A DNA stretch of 64,000 nucleotides from Cardiocondyla obscurior (GCF_019399895.1 NW_027228801.1:160331-224330); one strand, 5' to 3'; shown: positions 1 to 11,260, counted from the stretch's first letter. Translations and numbers: made by a program. The notes: generated by a model from the sequence alone, not told the origin.

Positions 1-90
1 GAGCATGGTCGTCGGGAAAAGAACAGTAAGAACGAGAAAAGTATTACCAAACTAAGCCCGACTTTTTCTGCGGCAACATACAGTCGGACC

Positions 91-569
91 GACTGTTGCT
101 AGCGGTGCAAACAACGCGGCCATACTCGTCAATTCTGCAAACGACCGCCCCGGAAGTTTTGTTCCCGATGTGGAAAGGACGAAATACTTACAAAAGATTG
201 TCACCCGCCGACGAGAAACGGGGAGCGGACCGGGAGCGAGGCCGACGCGCACCGGTCCCCGAACAACCGTACATAAATTATGTACCACGGCCACATTGCA
301 CCTTAAGAATCGGGCAGAAGGAATTCTGCACCCTAATCGATACCGGTTCTGAAATTTTTATCATCAATCAAGAAACGACCCAAGAAGTTAAGAATCTGAA
401 GTTTGCGCTACAAGCCAGGGACGGTACCATACGCCTCGCCGACGGCAGTGCAATGGAGGCTCCAGATAATTTTACGCTACCAATGGAAGTCCAGCAGCAA
501 ATCATCTGGCACAATTTCATTGTCATCCCCACCGCGAAGAGTCAAGTTATCATGGACGTAGACCTGTAG
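91..569 (+). pseudogene. Gypsy-A gag zinc knuckles and aspartic protease
   Basis: From 91 the frame gives two CCHC-type knuckles (CC-x-RC...GH...C, then FCSRCGKDE...DCH); a TAG at 100 interrupts the first. The protease lies in the frame one base back (-1) and holds the catalytic LIDTGSE near 333, preceded by the linker YVPRPH. Gag binds RNA and packages it; the protease would cut the polyprotein. The knuckle-to-protease frame change is also -1 in copy 2, so it may be a programmed frameshift rather than damage. The protease frame ends at a TAG at 567. Confidence 0.85.
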
Positions 570-689
570 CAACGAACGGGTCTTATCTTGCGACCTACAG
601 ACGTAGGCCACTCAATTTGCGAAGTCTCTACCCGAGGCATCGCCAAGATGTCGGAAGAAGAAAATAAACGTCTATAAACTTTTCTGACA

Positions 690-2595
690 AAAGATTTGGC
701 TCTGTTCAGCGAAATACAGGGCCCTACCGATTTGGTTCAACATCGCATCGTCATACGAACGGAACAGCCGATTAAGCAACAATACCGACCCAGAAATCCA
801 GCCATGCTGGCCGTTATCAATAAAGAAGTAGACAAAATGGAACGTGCAGGGATCATCGAAAAATCCAGGAGCGCTTGAAGCTCACCCATTGTACTGGTGC
901 GAAAGAAAGAAAGTCGATACCGATTCTGTATTGACTTCTGCAAAGTCAACGAGGTGATTGAAAAAGACGCATATTCTCTTCTACAAGTAACCGCGACGCT
1001 AGACAAGTTACGTGGAGCCCGGTATCTATCATCACTTGATTTAATAGACGGCTTCTGGCAGATACCATTAAAACCAATCAGCCGCTCCATCACGGCATTT
1101 ACCGTACCAGGAAGAGGCCAAATGCAGTTTCGTGTTATGCCGTTTGGCCTACATTCCGCGCCAGCCACGTTTTACCGCCTACTAGACACCATACTGGGAC
1201 CAGAACTAGAACCACACGTACTTGTATATCTCGACGATATTATCATCACTAGTAGTATGCTCGACGAGCATATGCAACACCTGAAGGAAGTTTTTCAGCG
1301 ACTAAGAAAAGCAAAACTAAAAGTCAATCCGGAAAAGTGTCACTTCGGCTGCACCCAGTTACAATATTTGGGTCATTTGGTAAACCAACGCGGAATTCAG
1401 ACCGATCCGCACAAAGTTACCGCAATCACGCAATGGCCTGCCCCCACTACTATACGCAAAGTAAGACAGTTTCTTGGGATGACTTCTTGGTACCGCCGTT
1501 TTATTGCCGACTTCTCCGTCCTCTCCACACCACTCGCACGGCTGACCAAGAAGAACGCACGTTGTAATTGGGGCAAGGAGGAGGAGGACGCTTTTTAAAA
1601 ATTAAAAACGGCGCTCACGTCAACCCCTGTACTGGCCTGCCCAGATTTTTCCAGACGGTTTATCCTGCAGACCGACGCCAGCGCATATGGACTCGGGGCC
1701 ATCCTGACTCAACACTTGGAAAACGAGGTTATCGCATACGCCAGCTGAACACTGAATAAGGCTAAACGGAACTACACGGCTACAGAACTGGAGTGTCTGG
1801 CCATTGTCTGGGGTATAAGGAAGATGCATGGCTACCTAGAAGGATACACCTTTACGGTAGTCACCGATCACCAGTCATTACGTTGGCTGCAACATCTAGA
1901 AAAACCCACCGGCCGACTTGGGCGCTGGCTTTTCGAATTACAACAGTACAGTTTTGACATCCGATACCGAAAGGGCAACGCGAACAAAGTGGCGGATGCT
2001 CTCTCTCGGCAACCAGAAACCTGCAGCGCCTCACGAATAGTCAAGTGCTCCTGGTACAACCGAATAAAAACCGCCGAATACCCCGATTACCGGTATCAAA
2101 AGGGAGTCCTCACGCGGCATATCCTACATGACGTAGATTTTCGGAAAGTAGATCCCGCAGACCAGTGGAAACAGTGCATCCCGAGAGAAAATCAGACTTC
2201 TCTGATCAACCAATACCAAGAGCCAACAGCCGGACACCTGGGCGCAGCAAAAACCATTGCTCGCATGGCCCGCCTGTTTTACTGGTCCGGGAGGTTTCGA
2301 GAAATCACCTAACATGTCCGAAACTGTATAAATTGCATGGCTTATAAAGCCTCCAACGCAAAACCCGCCGGAAAGTTACATACAGCTCCGGTAACAGCCC
2401 CATGGCAACAAGTTACCATCGACCTGGTGGGACCTCTTCCTCGCTCAACTCAAGGACACATATGGCTATTCGTCATGCAGGACCGGTTCTCTAAATAAGT
2501 CGAATTGCGCCCGTTCCGACGGGCAACTGCCTCCATGATCACGCAGGCGATTGAAACGCAAATTCTACACCGACACGGATGCCCAGCACAAGAAT
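690..2595 (+). pseudogene. Gypsy-A pol: reverse transcriptase, RNase H, integrase
   Basis: The reverse transcriptase spans about 750-1560 and carries FCIDFCKVN, MPFGLHSAP and the catalytic VYLDDIII near 1227. RNase H spans about 1640-2010, with FTVVTDHQSLRWL and DALSRQ. The integrase zinc domain begins near 2200 (GHLGAAKT) and the catalytic core starts with TIDLVGPLP near 2416 before truncation. The reading frame is broken by a TGA near 876, a frame change near 1595 and further stops in RNase H and integrase. It is non-functional. Confidence 0.92.
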
Positions 2596-3324
2596 AAAAG
2601 ATATAAAATGTAAGTTTTTGGTTATAAAAACTCATTTTTTTAATATCATATTTTATAATATTGAAGGTTGTCAATTTTATTGTTTTACATCATGATTGAT
2701 TATAATATTATTGTTATACGAAAAACTGTGAAGAATAAGTCTTTTAAATTAAAGTCTACATTTTAAAACCGTTATATTATTCAATTTATGACAATAAACT
2801 TGTTCTAAGTGATCTATGAGACTTAGTGTTACCCAAATATTTACGTAAATACTCGATTAAAACATCAAGCAGCCTCGATTTATTGCTTTCAATTTTCGTG
2901 ATTTTCTCTAAACATATGCTGATATTTAAAATGTTTTCTACTTTTTTAGAAAAAAACCCATATGGTTTTAGTAAACGAGAAACATGTAAACATTATGCTA
3001 GATGTATGAGATCTAAAATTACTTAAATTTTATTTTTCGCTCAAGTTAAAAAAATCGTGCTTTTTGGACATTCTTCTATATATATCTTCTATAAAAATAT
3101 ATATCTTCTATAAAAATGGCGATAACTCGTATTTTTTTACGTACTTCTATCAACTTTTTTTCTTGTTTTTTGTTTCCCATTCATCTTTTGAGCGTTTGAC
3201 TTGGACTTATGGAACACCCTGTATATTTATTCTTTATCATTTTTTTTCTTTTTTTTAAACTAAGAAAGTTATTACGTTATCTTTGAGAGAAAAAAAAGAA
3301 ATAACTAAATTATAATTGGTGTTG
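2596..3324. other. AT-rich spacer with one foldback-element terminus
   Basis: No gene is visible. The stretch is AT-rich with long T runs. At 3211-3223 it contains the terminal motif GGAACACCCTGTA, which matches the right ends of the foldback elements at 51831-61569, so the right part is probably a decayed member of that group. I could not find its left end. Confidence 0.5.
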
Positions 3325-3326
3325 TA

Positions 3327-4386
3327 CACTGACCGGCAATAATGGCCTGACGCTCTGCGGCGACGGCAGCTAACGTGCGTGAGCTAGCGTGGTGTGCGTC
3401 AGGCCACACCGCGGAGCGCATACGTGAGCCGTGAAGCGCCGAGAGAAGCGAGAGGACGGGGGAAAATTTGGTGGGAGGCGTTCTCATGCTCTATCCCGCT
3501 CGCAACCCGTGCGTTTGAGAGAGAACGCATGAGTGGTCGCTAAGAAAAAGTTATAGGCGCACCTTCGTTCTCTCACTTGCACGCGTTCGTGTTTATACGG
3601 GCGCGCAAGGATAGAAATAGATCGCAAGAGTACGCTATTAATTCTAGCATATACTTCAAGACATTTCGCGATAATCACAACCGAAATTGAATACCCGTGT
3701 TACTAATATTATTAAATATATAATTCTACGTTGCGTGTAATTTATTTTCGCGATAATTTTTCGACAAATATATAAATGATATCTCGAGAAAGAACGCATG
3801 GGAGCACGGTGCGAAACTGTTAGAGGTGCACCTCCGATCTCTCGCTTGCACGCGTTCGTGTTTATACGGGCGCGCAGAGATAGAGATAGATCACAAAAGT
3901 ACGAATTATAGAGTATACTTTAAGATTTTCGCGACTAATGATAACCGAAATTAAATACCCGTGCTACTGATATTATAAATACATAATTTTACGTTGCGTG
4001 TAATTAATTTTCGTAATCATTTTTTGACAAATAAATAATGCCTTGAGAAAGACAATTTAAAATTCTGTTTTTTGTCTTGAGAAAGACAATTAAAAATTCT
4101 GTTTTCTGTCTTGAAAAAGACAATTTAAAATTATGTTTTCTGTCTTGAAAGAGACAATTTAAAATTCTGTTTTCTGTCTTAAAAAAGACAATTTAAAATT
4201 ATGTTTTCTGTCTTGAAAAAGACAATTTAAAATTCTGTTTTCTGTCTTGAAAAAGACAATTTGAAATACCGTTTTCTGTCTTGAAAAAGACAATTTAAAA
4301 TTTTGTTTTCTGTCTTGAAAAAGACAATTTGAAATACCGTTTTCTGTCTTGAAAATGACAATTTAAAATAGCGCTGTCTTTAAAAA
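3327..4386 (+). repeat. Left terminal inverted repeat of the DD35E element
   Basis: This arm pairs with 5675-6695. It has three parts: a GC-rich outer 190 bp; two diverged direct repeats of about 250 bp (from about 3510 and about 3785, each with TTGCACGCGTTCGTG); and an inner array of 34-bp units. The inner border is the palindromic GACAGCGCTGTC-like segment near 4376. Confidence 0.9.
4043..4379 (+). repeat. 34-bp tandem array in the left TIR
   Basis: About ten copies of a 34-bp unit resembling TTGAAAAAGACAATTTAAAA plus TTCTGTTTTCTGTC. Each junction forms a short hairpin, GTCTTgaaaaAGAC. The right TIR (5681-5993) has about nine copies, so the two arms differ in copy number. Arrays inside TIRs are often transposase-binding sites (known of other transposons; inference here). 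Confidence 0.9.
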
Positions 4387-4547
4387 TAAGAAGTTGCATT
4401 ATGCACACAAAGCCGTCTAATTGTGTTACGTTCCTGTCGCGATTTTCACTTGTTATCGTCGCGAGTATGTTGCTTTTTCTTCGAGCATCACTTTTCGTGG
4501 TGTCGTAGCAGTGCGCGGATATATCATCGAATAGTTTTTTGCGAATA

Positions 4548-5579
4548 ATGGCTCCAATCTTATGCTCTGAGATACGAGGTCGCATCATCGGACAGTGGCA
4601 GGCCGGAAAATCAGTAACAGAAATTGCTGCTGATATTCCGTGTTCTGTTCAAGCTGTTCGACGATGGATACGACGATACAATGAGGGCGGAGATCATGCT
4701 TTGCATGATCATCGCACTCATAATCGTCGTCCTCGTAACACCAGAGTAGAAGAGGACGAGGCACTCGTCGCTGCTGTTGTGGATCGTCCTTTTGGCACCG
4801 TCCAAGAGGCGATCAACAGAGCGGACGTCGCGGTATCAGACAAGACCGCCCGGCGACGTTTAAACGAAGCCGGATATCATTGTCATCGTCCAGCCCATAA
4901 AATCCCGTTGACTCCCGATCATCGGGATCAACGGGTCGCGTTTGCTTTAGAAAATCTGGTGACGAACCGTGCGGAGTGGGAAGCGACGATATGGACCGAT
5001 GAAAAGGTTTTCGTATCGTGCGCTGATCACAGGCCGCACGTATGGCGTCCAAGAGATCAACGGTTGGATCCAAACCATGTTGTGCCTCTTCACCGAAGTG
5101 GGAGGATTTCATGTGCTATGTGGAGGTGGATATCTGGCACTGCAATCGGAGAATTGGTGCACATTCCAACGCGAATGAACTCGACAGAGTATATTCACAT
5201 ACTGGAAGAAGTTCTTCTTCCTTCAGTACGCGCAATATATTCTGAAGAGGATATGCCAATTATCCGATTGGTGCAAGATAATTCCGCTGTGCACACATCA
5301 CATGAAACGCAAGCGTGGTTTCGGAATCATCCGGAGATCCGCTTGATTGACTGGCCAGCTCGTTCACCAGATCTGAATGTAATAGAAAATGTCTGGGCGC
5401 AGATGGTTCTGCAATGGGAACCACGAAGGGAAAGGACGACGGCAGCGTTAGTTGATCACGCGATAAAAGTTTGGGAGGGTCTTCGGGCTCGACCAGATTT
5501 TTTCGCGAACTTGATGAGTTCGATACCTAATCGACTCAATCAAGTGATCGAGCGGTCCGGTTACTGGACCGATTATTAA
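4548..5579 (+). CDS. Tc1/mariner-type transposase, DD35E, intact
   Basis: A 343-residue cut-and-paste transposase. I start at ATG 4548, because the upstream in-frame TTG at 4539 is not a normal eukaryotic start. Residues about 1-110 form paired helix-turn-helix DNA-binding domains (SVTEIAADIPCSVQAVRRW). The catalytic triad is D151 (WTDEK), D244 (QDNSAVHTS) and E280 (SPDLNVIENVW), with 35 residues between the second D and the E by my count. There is no intron, stop or frameshift, and the length is normal for the superfamily. It sits alone between the TIRs. About 30 bases past the stop lies a histone-type stem-loop, and no AATAAA is seen before the right TIR. Confidence 0.95.
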   Translation: MAPILCSEIRGRIIGQWQAGKSVTEIAADIPCSVQAVRRWIRRYNEGGDHALHDHRTHNRRPRNTRVEEDEALVAAVVDRPFGTVQEAINRADVAVSDKTARRRLNEAGYHCHRPAHKIPLTPDHRDQRVAFALENLVTNRAEWEATIWTDEKVFVSCADHRPHVWRPRDQRLDPNHVVPLHRSGRISCAMWRWISGTAIGELVHIPTRMNSTEYIHILEEVLLPSVRAIYSEEDMPIIRLVQDNSAVHTSHETQAWFRNHPEIRLIDWPARSPDLNVIENVWAQMVLQWEPRRERTTAALVDHAIKVWEGLRARPDFFANLMSSIPNRLNQVIERSGYWTDY

Positions 5580-5603
5580 TTCGATGATCCGCAGAGCTTC
5601 GCC

Positions 5604-5631
5604 CACAAAATGGCCCTTTTCAGGGCCAACA
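5604..5631 (+). promoter_or_regulatory. Histone-type 3' end stem-loop downstream of the transposase
   Basis: GGCCCTTTTCAGGGCC at 5612-5627 folds as a 6-bp stem with a TTTC loop and is an exact fit to the replication-dependent histone mRNA consensus GGCYCTTTTCAGRGCC. It is flanked by ACAAAAT and AACAAA, like the A-rich flanks of histone stem-loops. It begins 33 bases after the transposase stop, a typical histone spacing. I see no clear U7-binding purine element downstream. Confidence 0.75.
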
Positions 5632-5674
5632 AAACGCTCATACGACGAACATTCTTTAAGATTTATTAAATTGT

Positions 5675-6695
5675 TTTTTTAAAGACAGCGCTATTTTAAA
5701 TTGTCTTTTTCAAAACAGAAAACGGTATTTCAAATTGTCTTTTTCAAGACAGAAAACATAATTTTGAATTGTCTTTTTCAAGACAGAAAACAGAATTTTA
5801 AATTGTCTTTTTCAAGACAGAAAACAGAATTTTAAATTGTTTTTTTCAAGACAGAAAACATAATTTTAAATTGTCTTTTTCAAGACAGAAAACATAATTT
5901 TAAATTGTCTTTTTCAAGACAGAAAACAGAATTTTTAATTGTCTTTCTCAAGACAAAAAACAGAATTTTTAATTGTCTTTCTCAAGGCATTATTTATTTG
6001 TCAAAAAATAATTACGAAAATTAATTACACGCAACGTAAAATTATATATTTATAATATCAGTAGCACGGGTATTTAATTTCGATTATCATTAGTCGCGAA
6101 AATCTTAAAGCTATAATTCGTACTTTTACGATCTATCTTTATCTCTGCGCGCCCATATAAACACGAACGCGTGCAAGCGAGAGATCGGAGGTGCACCTCT
6201 AACAGTTTCGCACCGTCCTCCCATGCGTTCTTTCTCGAGATATTATTTATATATTTGTCGAAAAATTATCGCGAAAATAAATTATACGCAACGTAGAATT
6301 ATATATTTAATAACATTAGTAACACGGGTATTCAATTTCGGTTGTGATTATCGCGAAATGTCTTGAAGTATATGCTAGAATTAATAGCGTACTCTTGCGA
6401 TCTATTTCTATCCTTGCGCGTCCGTATAAACACGAACGCGTGCAAGCGAGAGAACGAAGGTGCGCCTATAACTTTTTCTTAGCGACCACTCATGCGTTCT
6501 CTCTCAAACGCACGGGTTGCGAGCGGGATAGAGCATGAGAACGCCTCCCACCAAATTTTCCTCCGTCCTCTCGCTTCTCTCGGCGCTTCACGGCTCACGT
6601 ACGCGCTTCGCGGTATGGCCTGACGCACACCACGCTAGCTCACACACGTTAGCTGCCGTCGCCGCAGAGCGTCAGGCCATTATTGCCGGTCAGTG
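5675..6695 (-). repeat. Right terminal inverted repeat of the DD35E element
   Basis: Inverse of 3327-4386 with only scattered differences by eye. It includes about nine copies of the 34-bp unit at 5681-5993, the two diverged 250-bp repeats, and the GC-rich outer segment ending GCCGGTCAGTG at 6695. Confidence 0.9.
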
Positions 6696-6697
6696 TA

Positions 6698-7282
6698 CAT
6701 ACAACAATGTTGTACAAACAACTTTTATTTATAAAAACATTTTTAATTATTTATTAAAATTTTTTATATTTTAAAGAAATTAATATACCTTAGCACTAAC
6801 ATTTTCACAAACATAATTCAGCAAAATAAATTTTGTTAAGAATATTATGCACCATGTATCATTAGCAAGCATTAGTTTTAATTTAGCTGAATTACTTCCA
6901 TGTATTTGTTTTAAACACAATATCATATGATATTGGACGTAAAAGTATGTAATTAAATTAACAAAATAAGACACTATTTGTAATGCTAATTGCGTCCCAA
7001 ATAAGTCATTTATGTCACGAGCTATTCGACAAAGTTCTGAATGAAGATGCCTAAAATAAAATTTTATTAAGTTAATAATAATTAAAATTCATATCACGAG
7101 ACATGGTAGTGTTTTGCTAGTCAAGTGTTCGCGCAACAACACCAATCGTATATCTTAACACGAGTTGTCGAGTTGATAAAAAATGAGAGTAAATGTATAT
7201 AGGCAGCTTCTAAGAAGTAAGTATTCCAACATAAAAATTTTTACAAAAATTGTAACAAAAAATTTTTTACAACATTCCCAAT
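6698..7282. other. AT-rich spacer
   Basis: Nothing recognisable: no ORF with family motifs and no repeat ends. It separates the DD35E element from the solo LTR at 7283. Confidence 0.5.
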
Positions 7283-7705
7283 TGTTTCACCAGAGTGGTG
7301 CACGGGGTCTGTTCTCCGGAACCACGGCTTAGGCGGAGTTGATTTTAATTGAAATAAACTTCCTTTTCTTATAAACAATTGTAGTACCTTTATTTTCTTC
7401 TTGTGTCGCGAGTATAATAATTATCGGTAAGTAGAGTTACGGGTCGCTAGCTCGAAACTCACTGATTTGCACGAGTTTCAGAGCTCGTGCATTTTATATT
7501 ATTTACATGTCTTGTCAGCAAAATTGCAAAAGGAAGTAGCCAAGTGCCCTACTGCCTTCTGCTGATAACGCGCGGTGTTGTAAGTGTTGACGAGACTGCA
7601 TCGTAGGCTCAGCGGATTCCAACCGTTTGGCAATCCGCTGAGTCTTCGTAAAAAAATTGGCGCACGCGGTGTCAATCACCTGAGTCTACGCGTCGGGTTA
7701 CAACA
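7283..7705 (-). mobile_element. Solo LTR, family E2
   Basis: A 423-bp TG...CA unit (TGTTTCACCAG ... TTACAACA) flanked by the 4-bp duplication CAAT (7279-7282 and 7706-7709). Related copies lie at 13815-14219 and 31311-31716. With the TATA-like box upstream of AATAAA the transcriptional sense is the minus strand. No internal region is attached, so it is an LTR left by recombination. Confidence 0.9.
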
Positions 7706-8518
7706 CAATCCTTTCGATTTTAGACGTCTTTTTGTTAACTACTGTAACTGTATCTTGTATTTTGATAAAGTTTCTGATGAAAAATCTTTTATTGTTTGTC
7801 ACATGGCTTGTCGCATCTTTTGTTTACGTATGGAGAATGCTGTTACGTTAGCAATGTTCTCCGACAAAAAGAAGTTCTGATTATTATTTTATTTATAATA
7901 AATGTTTATTTTATATACTACTCGGAGACAAACAACATATTTATTGTCAGGAATCAATTTTCACTTTCGATCATATTTTTCCAAGAATTTTTTGCTTACA
8001 TTAAAGCGTCAATCAATCTAATTTCCGCAATTGCCGATAAAAAGACAACTAAAAATATTTGTTTATACCATCCCCTTACGTCACGTGATCACTTCTTGCT
8101 TTCGTTTTTCCCGCTTACTTTACCCTCCTCTCCAAAAAAATCCAAATTATAAGGAAACCTCACAAAGTGGAAAATTAAAAAAATCTAAAACTTACACATA
8201 TTTAGGGGAGATTATTAAATAAATTAAAAAAATATTAACTACGGATATTCGGTTTTAAAAAGTAAAACCACCTTTTAAGAATAAGACCGCTTTATACTTT
8301 TTCTGATACATCTCAAAAATTCTTTGAAATATAAAAAAAATATTTCTGTTAGAATGAGAGAAAATTTCAGTATGCATATTAGTGGCAACTCACGCTCAGA
8401 AGCTGTAGGTTAAAACGAATAACCGCACAAAAGGAAAACCGAAGACCCAACCAAGTGGGAGTTAAGAAAGAATGAAATTATTGTTGCAGTCTACTGTACC
8501 TTAGGTCCCTTATTAATT
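7706..8518. other. AT-rich spacer
   Basis: No coding or repeat structure that I can support. Short open frames here have no recognisable motif. Confidence 0.45.
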
Positions 8519-9475
8519 TGTAACGACATGACCCCACGTATCGTATAACGGCGAAAATCAGCCGATTGTCATAGACCATTCATTCGTCGGTTGCGAAGAC
8601 GAGGACAGGAGGCGCTCCGCACCCTTATTCAAAATCCATGAGAGACCCGGAATTAATTTGCGGCGATTCCGTGAATAGCGCTACGAGACAAATTGCAAAA
8701 GAATGGGAGAAATTTCACCGCGCCGGATTTTCCTCGTACTCGCTGTTTCTTGGTATAAAACGACGGATATTGGAAAACCAGACACCTTTTATCGGAGTCT
8801 GTTGCCGAGAGACACAATCCGCAGCACGCGCGATCGAACCGTTTCTCTCTTCCACAAATCCGAAAAGAAAACTTTCGACCAAGGGTGCAGATTTCTGAGC
8901 CTCTGCCAAGTGTTCTTGGCCGCTTTCTGATTCTGTTCGCCAGACCCGTCCGAAAACCCGTAGCCGAAAAAGAGCAAAGCGTACTTTACCTTTGCCTAGC
9001 GTTCTAGGCCGGCCCTCGAGTCTGAGCGGTAAGGCATCACGGCCAGGGAGGCTTGCCTCCCGGTATCTCCGTCGTACGGCAGAATACGGGGAAGAGAGTT
9101 CTCTTCCTCGATCAAGAATTTTCGACCCCCACCTCTCAGTACACCTCTTCCAAAACCGATCCCGCGTTCGCGTCGGACACCGTTACCGGCAACCCTACGC
9201 CCCGCGACCGCTCATCGTCATTACAGGCACTTGTAAATATTTCATCGACGGCCCCGCGTCATTGCAACCGTGCGTCGTGCAAGCGCAAGCACACTTGTCA
9301 ATATCACGCGACGCCTGATACACTGTATATAGAACTGTAAAAAGGAATTGAATAAAGTTAGAAATTAGTAAACGTCACAGCCTATTGATGTTGGCTCCCC
9401 GCCGGACTGGCGAGCACTCACGGGCCGAACCGCAACTACCTGCACGCCCGTTGTCCGAAAAAGAGGGGAGTTACA
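8519..9475 (+). mobile_element. Solo LTR, 957 bp
   Basis: Begins TGTAACGACATG and ends GGGAGTTACA, flanked by the 4-bp duplication AATT (8515-8518 and 9476-9479). A TATA-like GTATAAAA near 8754 and an AATAAA near 9351 give plus-strand sense. The family is not recognised; TG...CA ends and a 4-bp TSD fit gypsy or copia. Confidence 0.8.
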
Positions 9476-9479
9476 AATT

Positions 9480-9924
9480 AAATGTTTTATTCGGTCTAAA
9501 ACTATTAATTTTTAACCATGTAGTAAAATAACTAAATAAAATAAAATATCTAAGCTGTTACAATTTATTTATTAAACCACTTACAATCTACCAACATATT
9601 GAATTAATTTAACATGGTAGCAGAGTGTGGTTGACTAAATTTGGTAGAATATTGAAGAAACTTGTGACTGAAAAAATCAATTACGTTATAATATGTAGGA
9701 CCGAATCAGTAAAAAATAAAAGTTTATCCTTAACGGTACAACAGACATAAACAGAAAATAAGGTGGCGCACTTTGGGTGACGTACGATGGTCCCTCTGGC
9801 TAAACTCCGGAGTTCTATTTAAAAATACTATTGTCACAGGTTTAAATCCTTCTGGTTTTTTTCGAGGAAAAAATAAAAAGCGGTTCTCAATTTGATTCTT
9901 GTTGAGCTTGAGTATTTTCAAGGT
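9480..9924. other. Unclassified sequence at the Gypsy-A breakpoint
   Basis: Gypsy-A pol similarity stops near 9925. What follows towards 9480 has no family motif I know; an open frame at 9730-9920 is only a read-through of the broken pol frame. Confidence 0.4.
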
Positions 9925-11260
9925 GGTTTTTGACATTTCGTTTATTTTCGGGTTAACGCGGTGAAGGGCGCAACCACGGTCGCGAAGTCGTGTATAAATC
10001 GGCAATACCACGACGAGATGACCAAAAATCATCGAATCTGTCAGACGGTTTGTGGCACCGGTCATTCGGTAACCGTAGCGGTATTGTCCGGGTCGGTTCG
10101 TATCCCATCGCGGTCGATGATGTGTCTCAGATATTTAATATTATCCGCGCAAAATTTGCATTTATCGGGATTGAGCCGCAGGTGCACTTCACGTAACCGG
10201 CGGAACACTTCGGTTAGTGTGGTCAGGTGGCTTTCGAAGTCGGCGTTGCACACAATGATGTCGTCGAGGTACACGAACACGTGTGGTTCGAGTGCGGGCC
10301 CGAGAATTGTGTCCAGCAAACGCTAGAACGTTGCGGGCGCGGAGTGCAAAACAAACGGTATCACCCGGAATTGCAAGAGGCCTCGGCCAGGTACCGTAAA
10401 TGCGGTAACAGGGCGGCTTTCGGCTGCAAGCGGCACTTGCCAATAACCGTATTTTAAATCGAGCGTTGAGAGATAATTGGCCCAACGTAGCTTATCGAAG
10501 GTCGCGTTGATTTGCGGCAGTGAATACGCGTCCCGTGCGGTTACCTCGTTTACGCGTCAGAAATCGATGCAAAATCGGTGTTTCTCGTCTTTTTTTTTAA
10601 CTAGGACAATTGGTGAACTCTATCCGCTCTCCAATGGTTCAATCACCCCCTCATCTAAAATTTTTTTGACTTCGCTGTCAACAATAACCTGCATGGCGGA
10701 ATTTCGCCACCGGTACCGTTGTTTAATCGGCGCGTTTGCGGTAACTCAAAGCCGTTGTTCTATTTTATGCGTTGATCTGCGGAATTCTTAAAACTTATTA
10801 AGCTCGCAATCGAGGAAAACCTGTAGTTACTCGGCATCCGTTTGAGTAGTAGACCGGTCTGTATCTCCCTCCCCGTCGAGTCGGGCACTCCCGCAATGGA
10901 GGCTGGGGACCGCGATTTTTTTTGTGACCCGTGGAGGAGGCGGAATCGAGAATTCGGCGCGGTGCCATAAGTCAACGCCCACGAGTACGGTACTATTTAA
11001 CGTGGGTATCACCTAAAAGGGGTGTTTGAAAATTCGATCCGCAATCTGTATTTTCCCCCGGAGTTCATCGGTGACGTCGGTAGCAAATCCCTCCGCGAGC
11101 TGCACCCGACCGGCTATGATTCTACTTAGGGCTCCAGCTATTCGTAAACTTTTGGCGGTATTCCCGTTGACATAGGACGCTTCTGAGCCGGTATCCAGAA
11201 GTGCTTTGTAAAATTGATGTTGTATCCTAACAGTTAGGTGCGGTCGCGGTAAGTACTTTA
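9925..11260 (-). pseudogene. Gypsy-A copy 2: protease and reverse transcriptase
   Basis: Read on the minus strand from 11260: linker KYLPRPHLTVRI, protease motif LLDTGSEASYV near 11200, then reverse transcriptase with VFVYLDDIIV near 10260 and the connection domain (SWYCRFIHDFA) near 10000. Frame changes lie near 11010, 10800 and 10320. RNase H and integrase are missing. The piece joins precisely to the gag part at 28478-30076: the duplicated TTTA at 11257-11260 and 28474-28477 marks where the 17-kb element was inserted. Confidence 0.9.

Larger units (their letters stand above)
1..2595 (+). mobile_element. Ty3/gypsy retrotransposon Gypsy-A, copy 1 (partial)
   Basis: This is the interior of an LTR retrotransposon in the order gag zinc knuckles, protease, reverse transcriptase, RNase H, integrase. 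The left end lies outside the window. The right end stops inside the integrase core near 2595, where the sequence turns abruptly AT-rich, so no 3' LTR is present. The domain order with integrase after RNase H places it in Ty3/gypsy. Several stops and frame changes make it a dead copy. The same family appears on the other strand at 9925-11260 and 28478-30076. Confidence 0.93.
3327..6695 (+). mobile_element. Tc1/mariner-type DNA transposon (DD35E), complete
   Basis: The element begins CACTGACCGGCAAT and ends with its exact inverse, flanked on both sides by TA (3325-3326 and 6696-6697), the target duplication of the Tc1/mariner superfamily. It is 3369 bp and consists of two TIRs of about 1.0-1.06 kb around one transposase gene. 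TIRs of this length are far longer than the 20-300 bp usual for Tc1 elements. Both ends and the gene are intact, so it may be young. Confidence 0.93.

Noticed and set aside
4043..4379. Regular 34-bp repeats, reminiscent of a CRISPR array
   Set aside because: Units are directly adjacent with no unique spacers, lie in a eukaryotic transposon TIR and are mirrored at the other end.
4539..4547. Alternative start codon TTG three codons upstream of the transposase ATG
   Set aside because: Non-ATG starts are rare in eukaryotes and the ATG at 4548 has a good context (AATAATGG).
5604..5631. A histone gene next to the stem-loop
   Set aside because: No histone coding sequence is present on either strand between the TIRs; the only gene is the transposase.
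9730..10065. 111-codon frame on the minus strand
   Set aside because: It starts in a shifted frame of Gypsy-A reverse transcriptase and runs into unassigned DNA; no motif.
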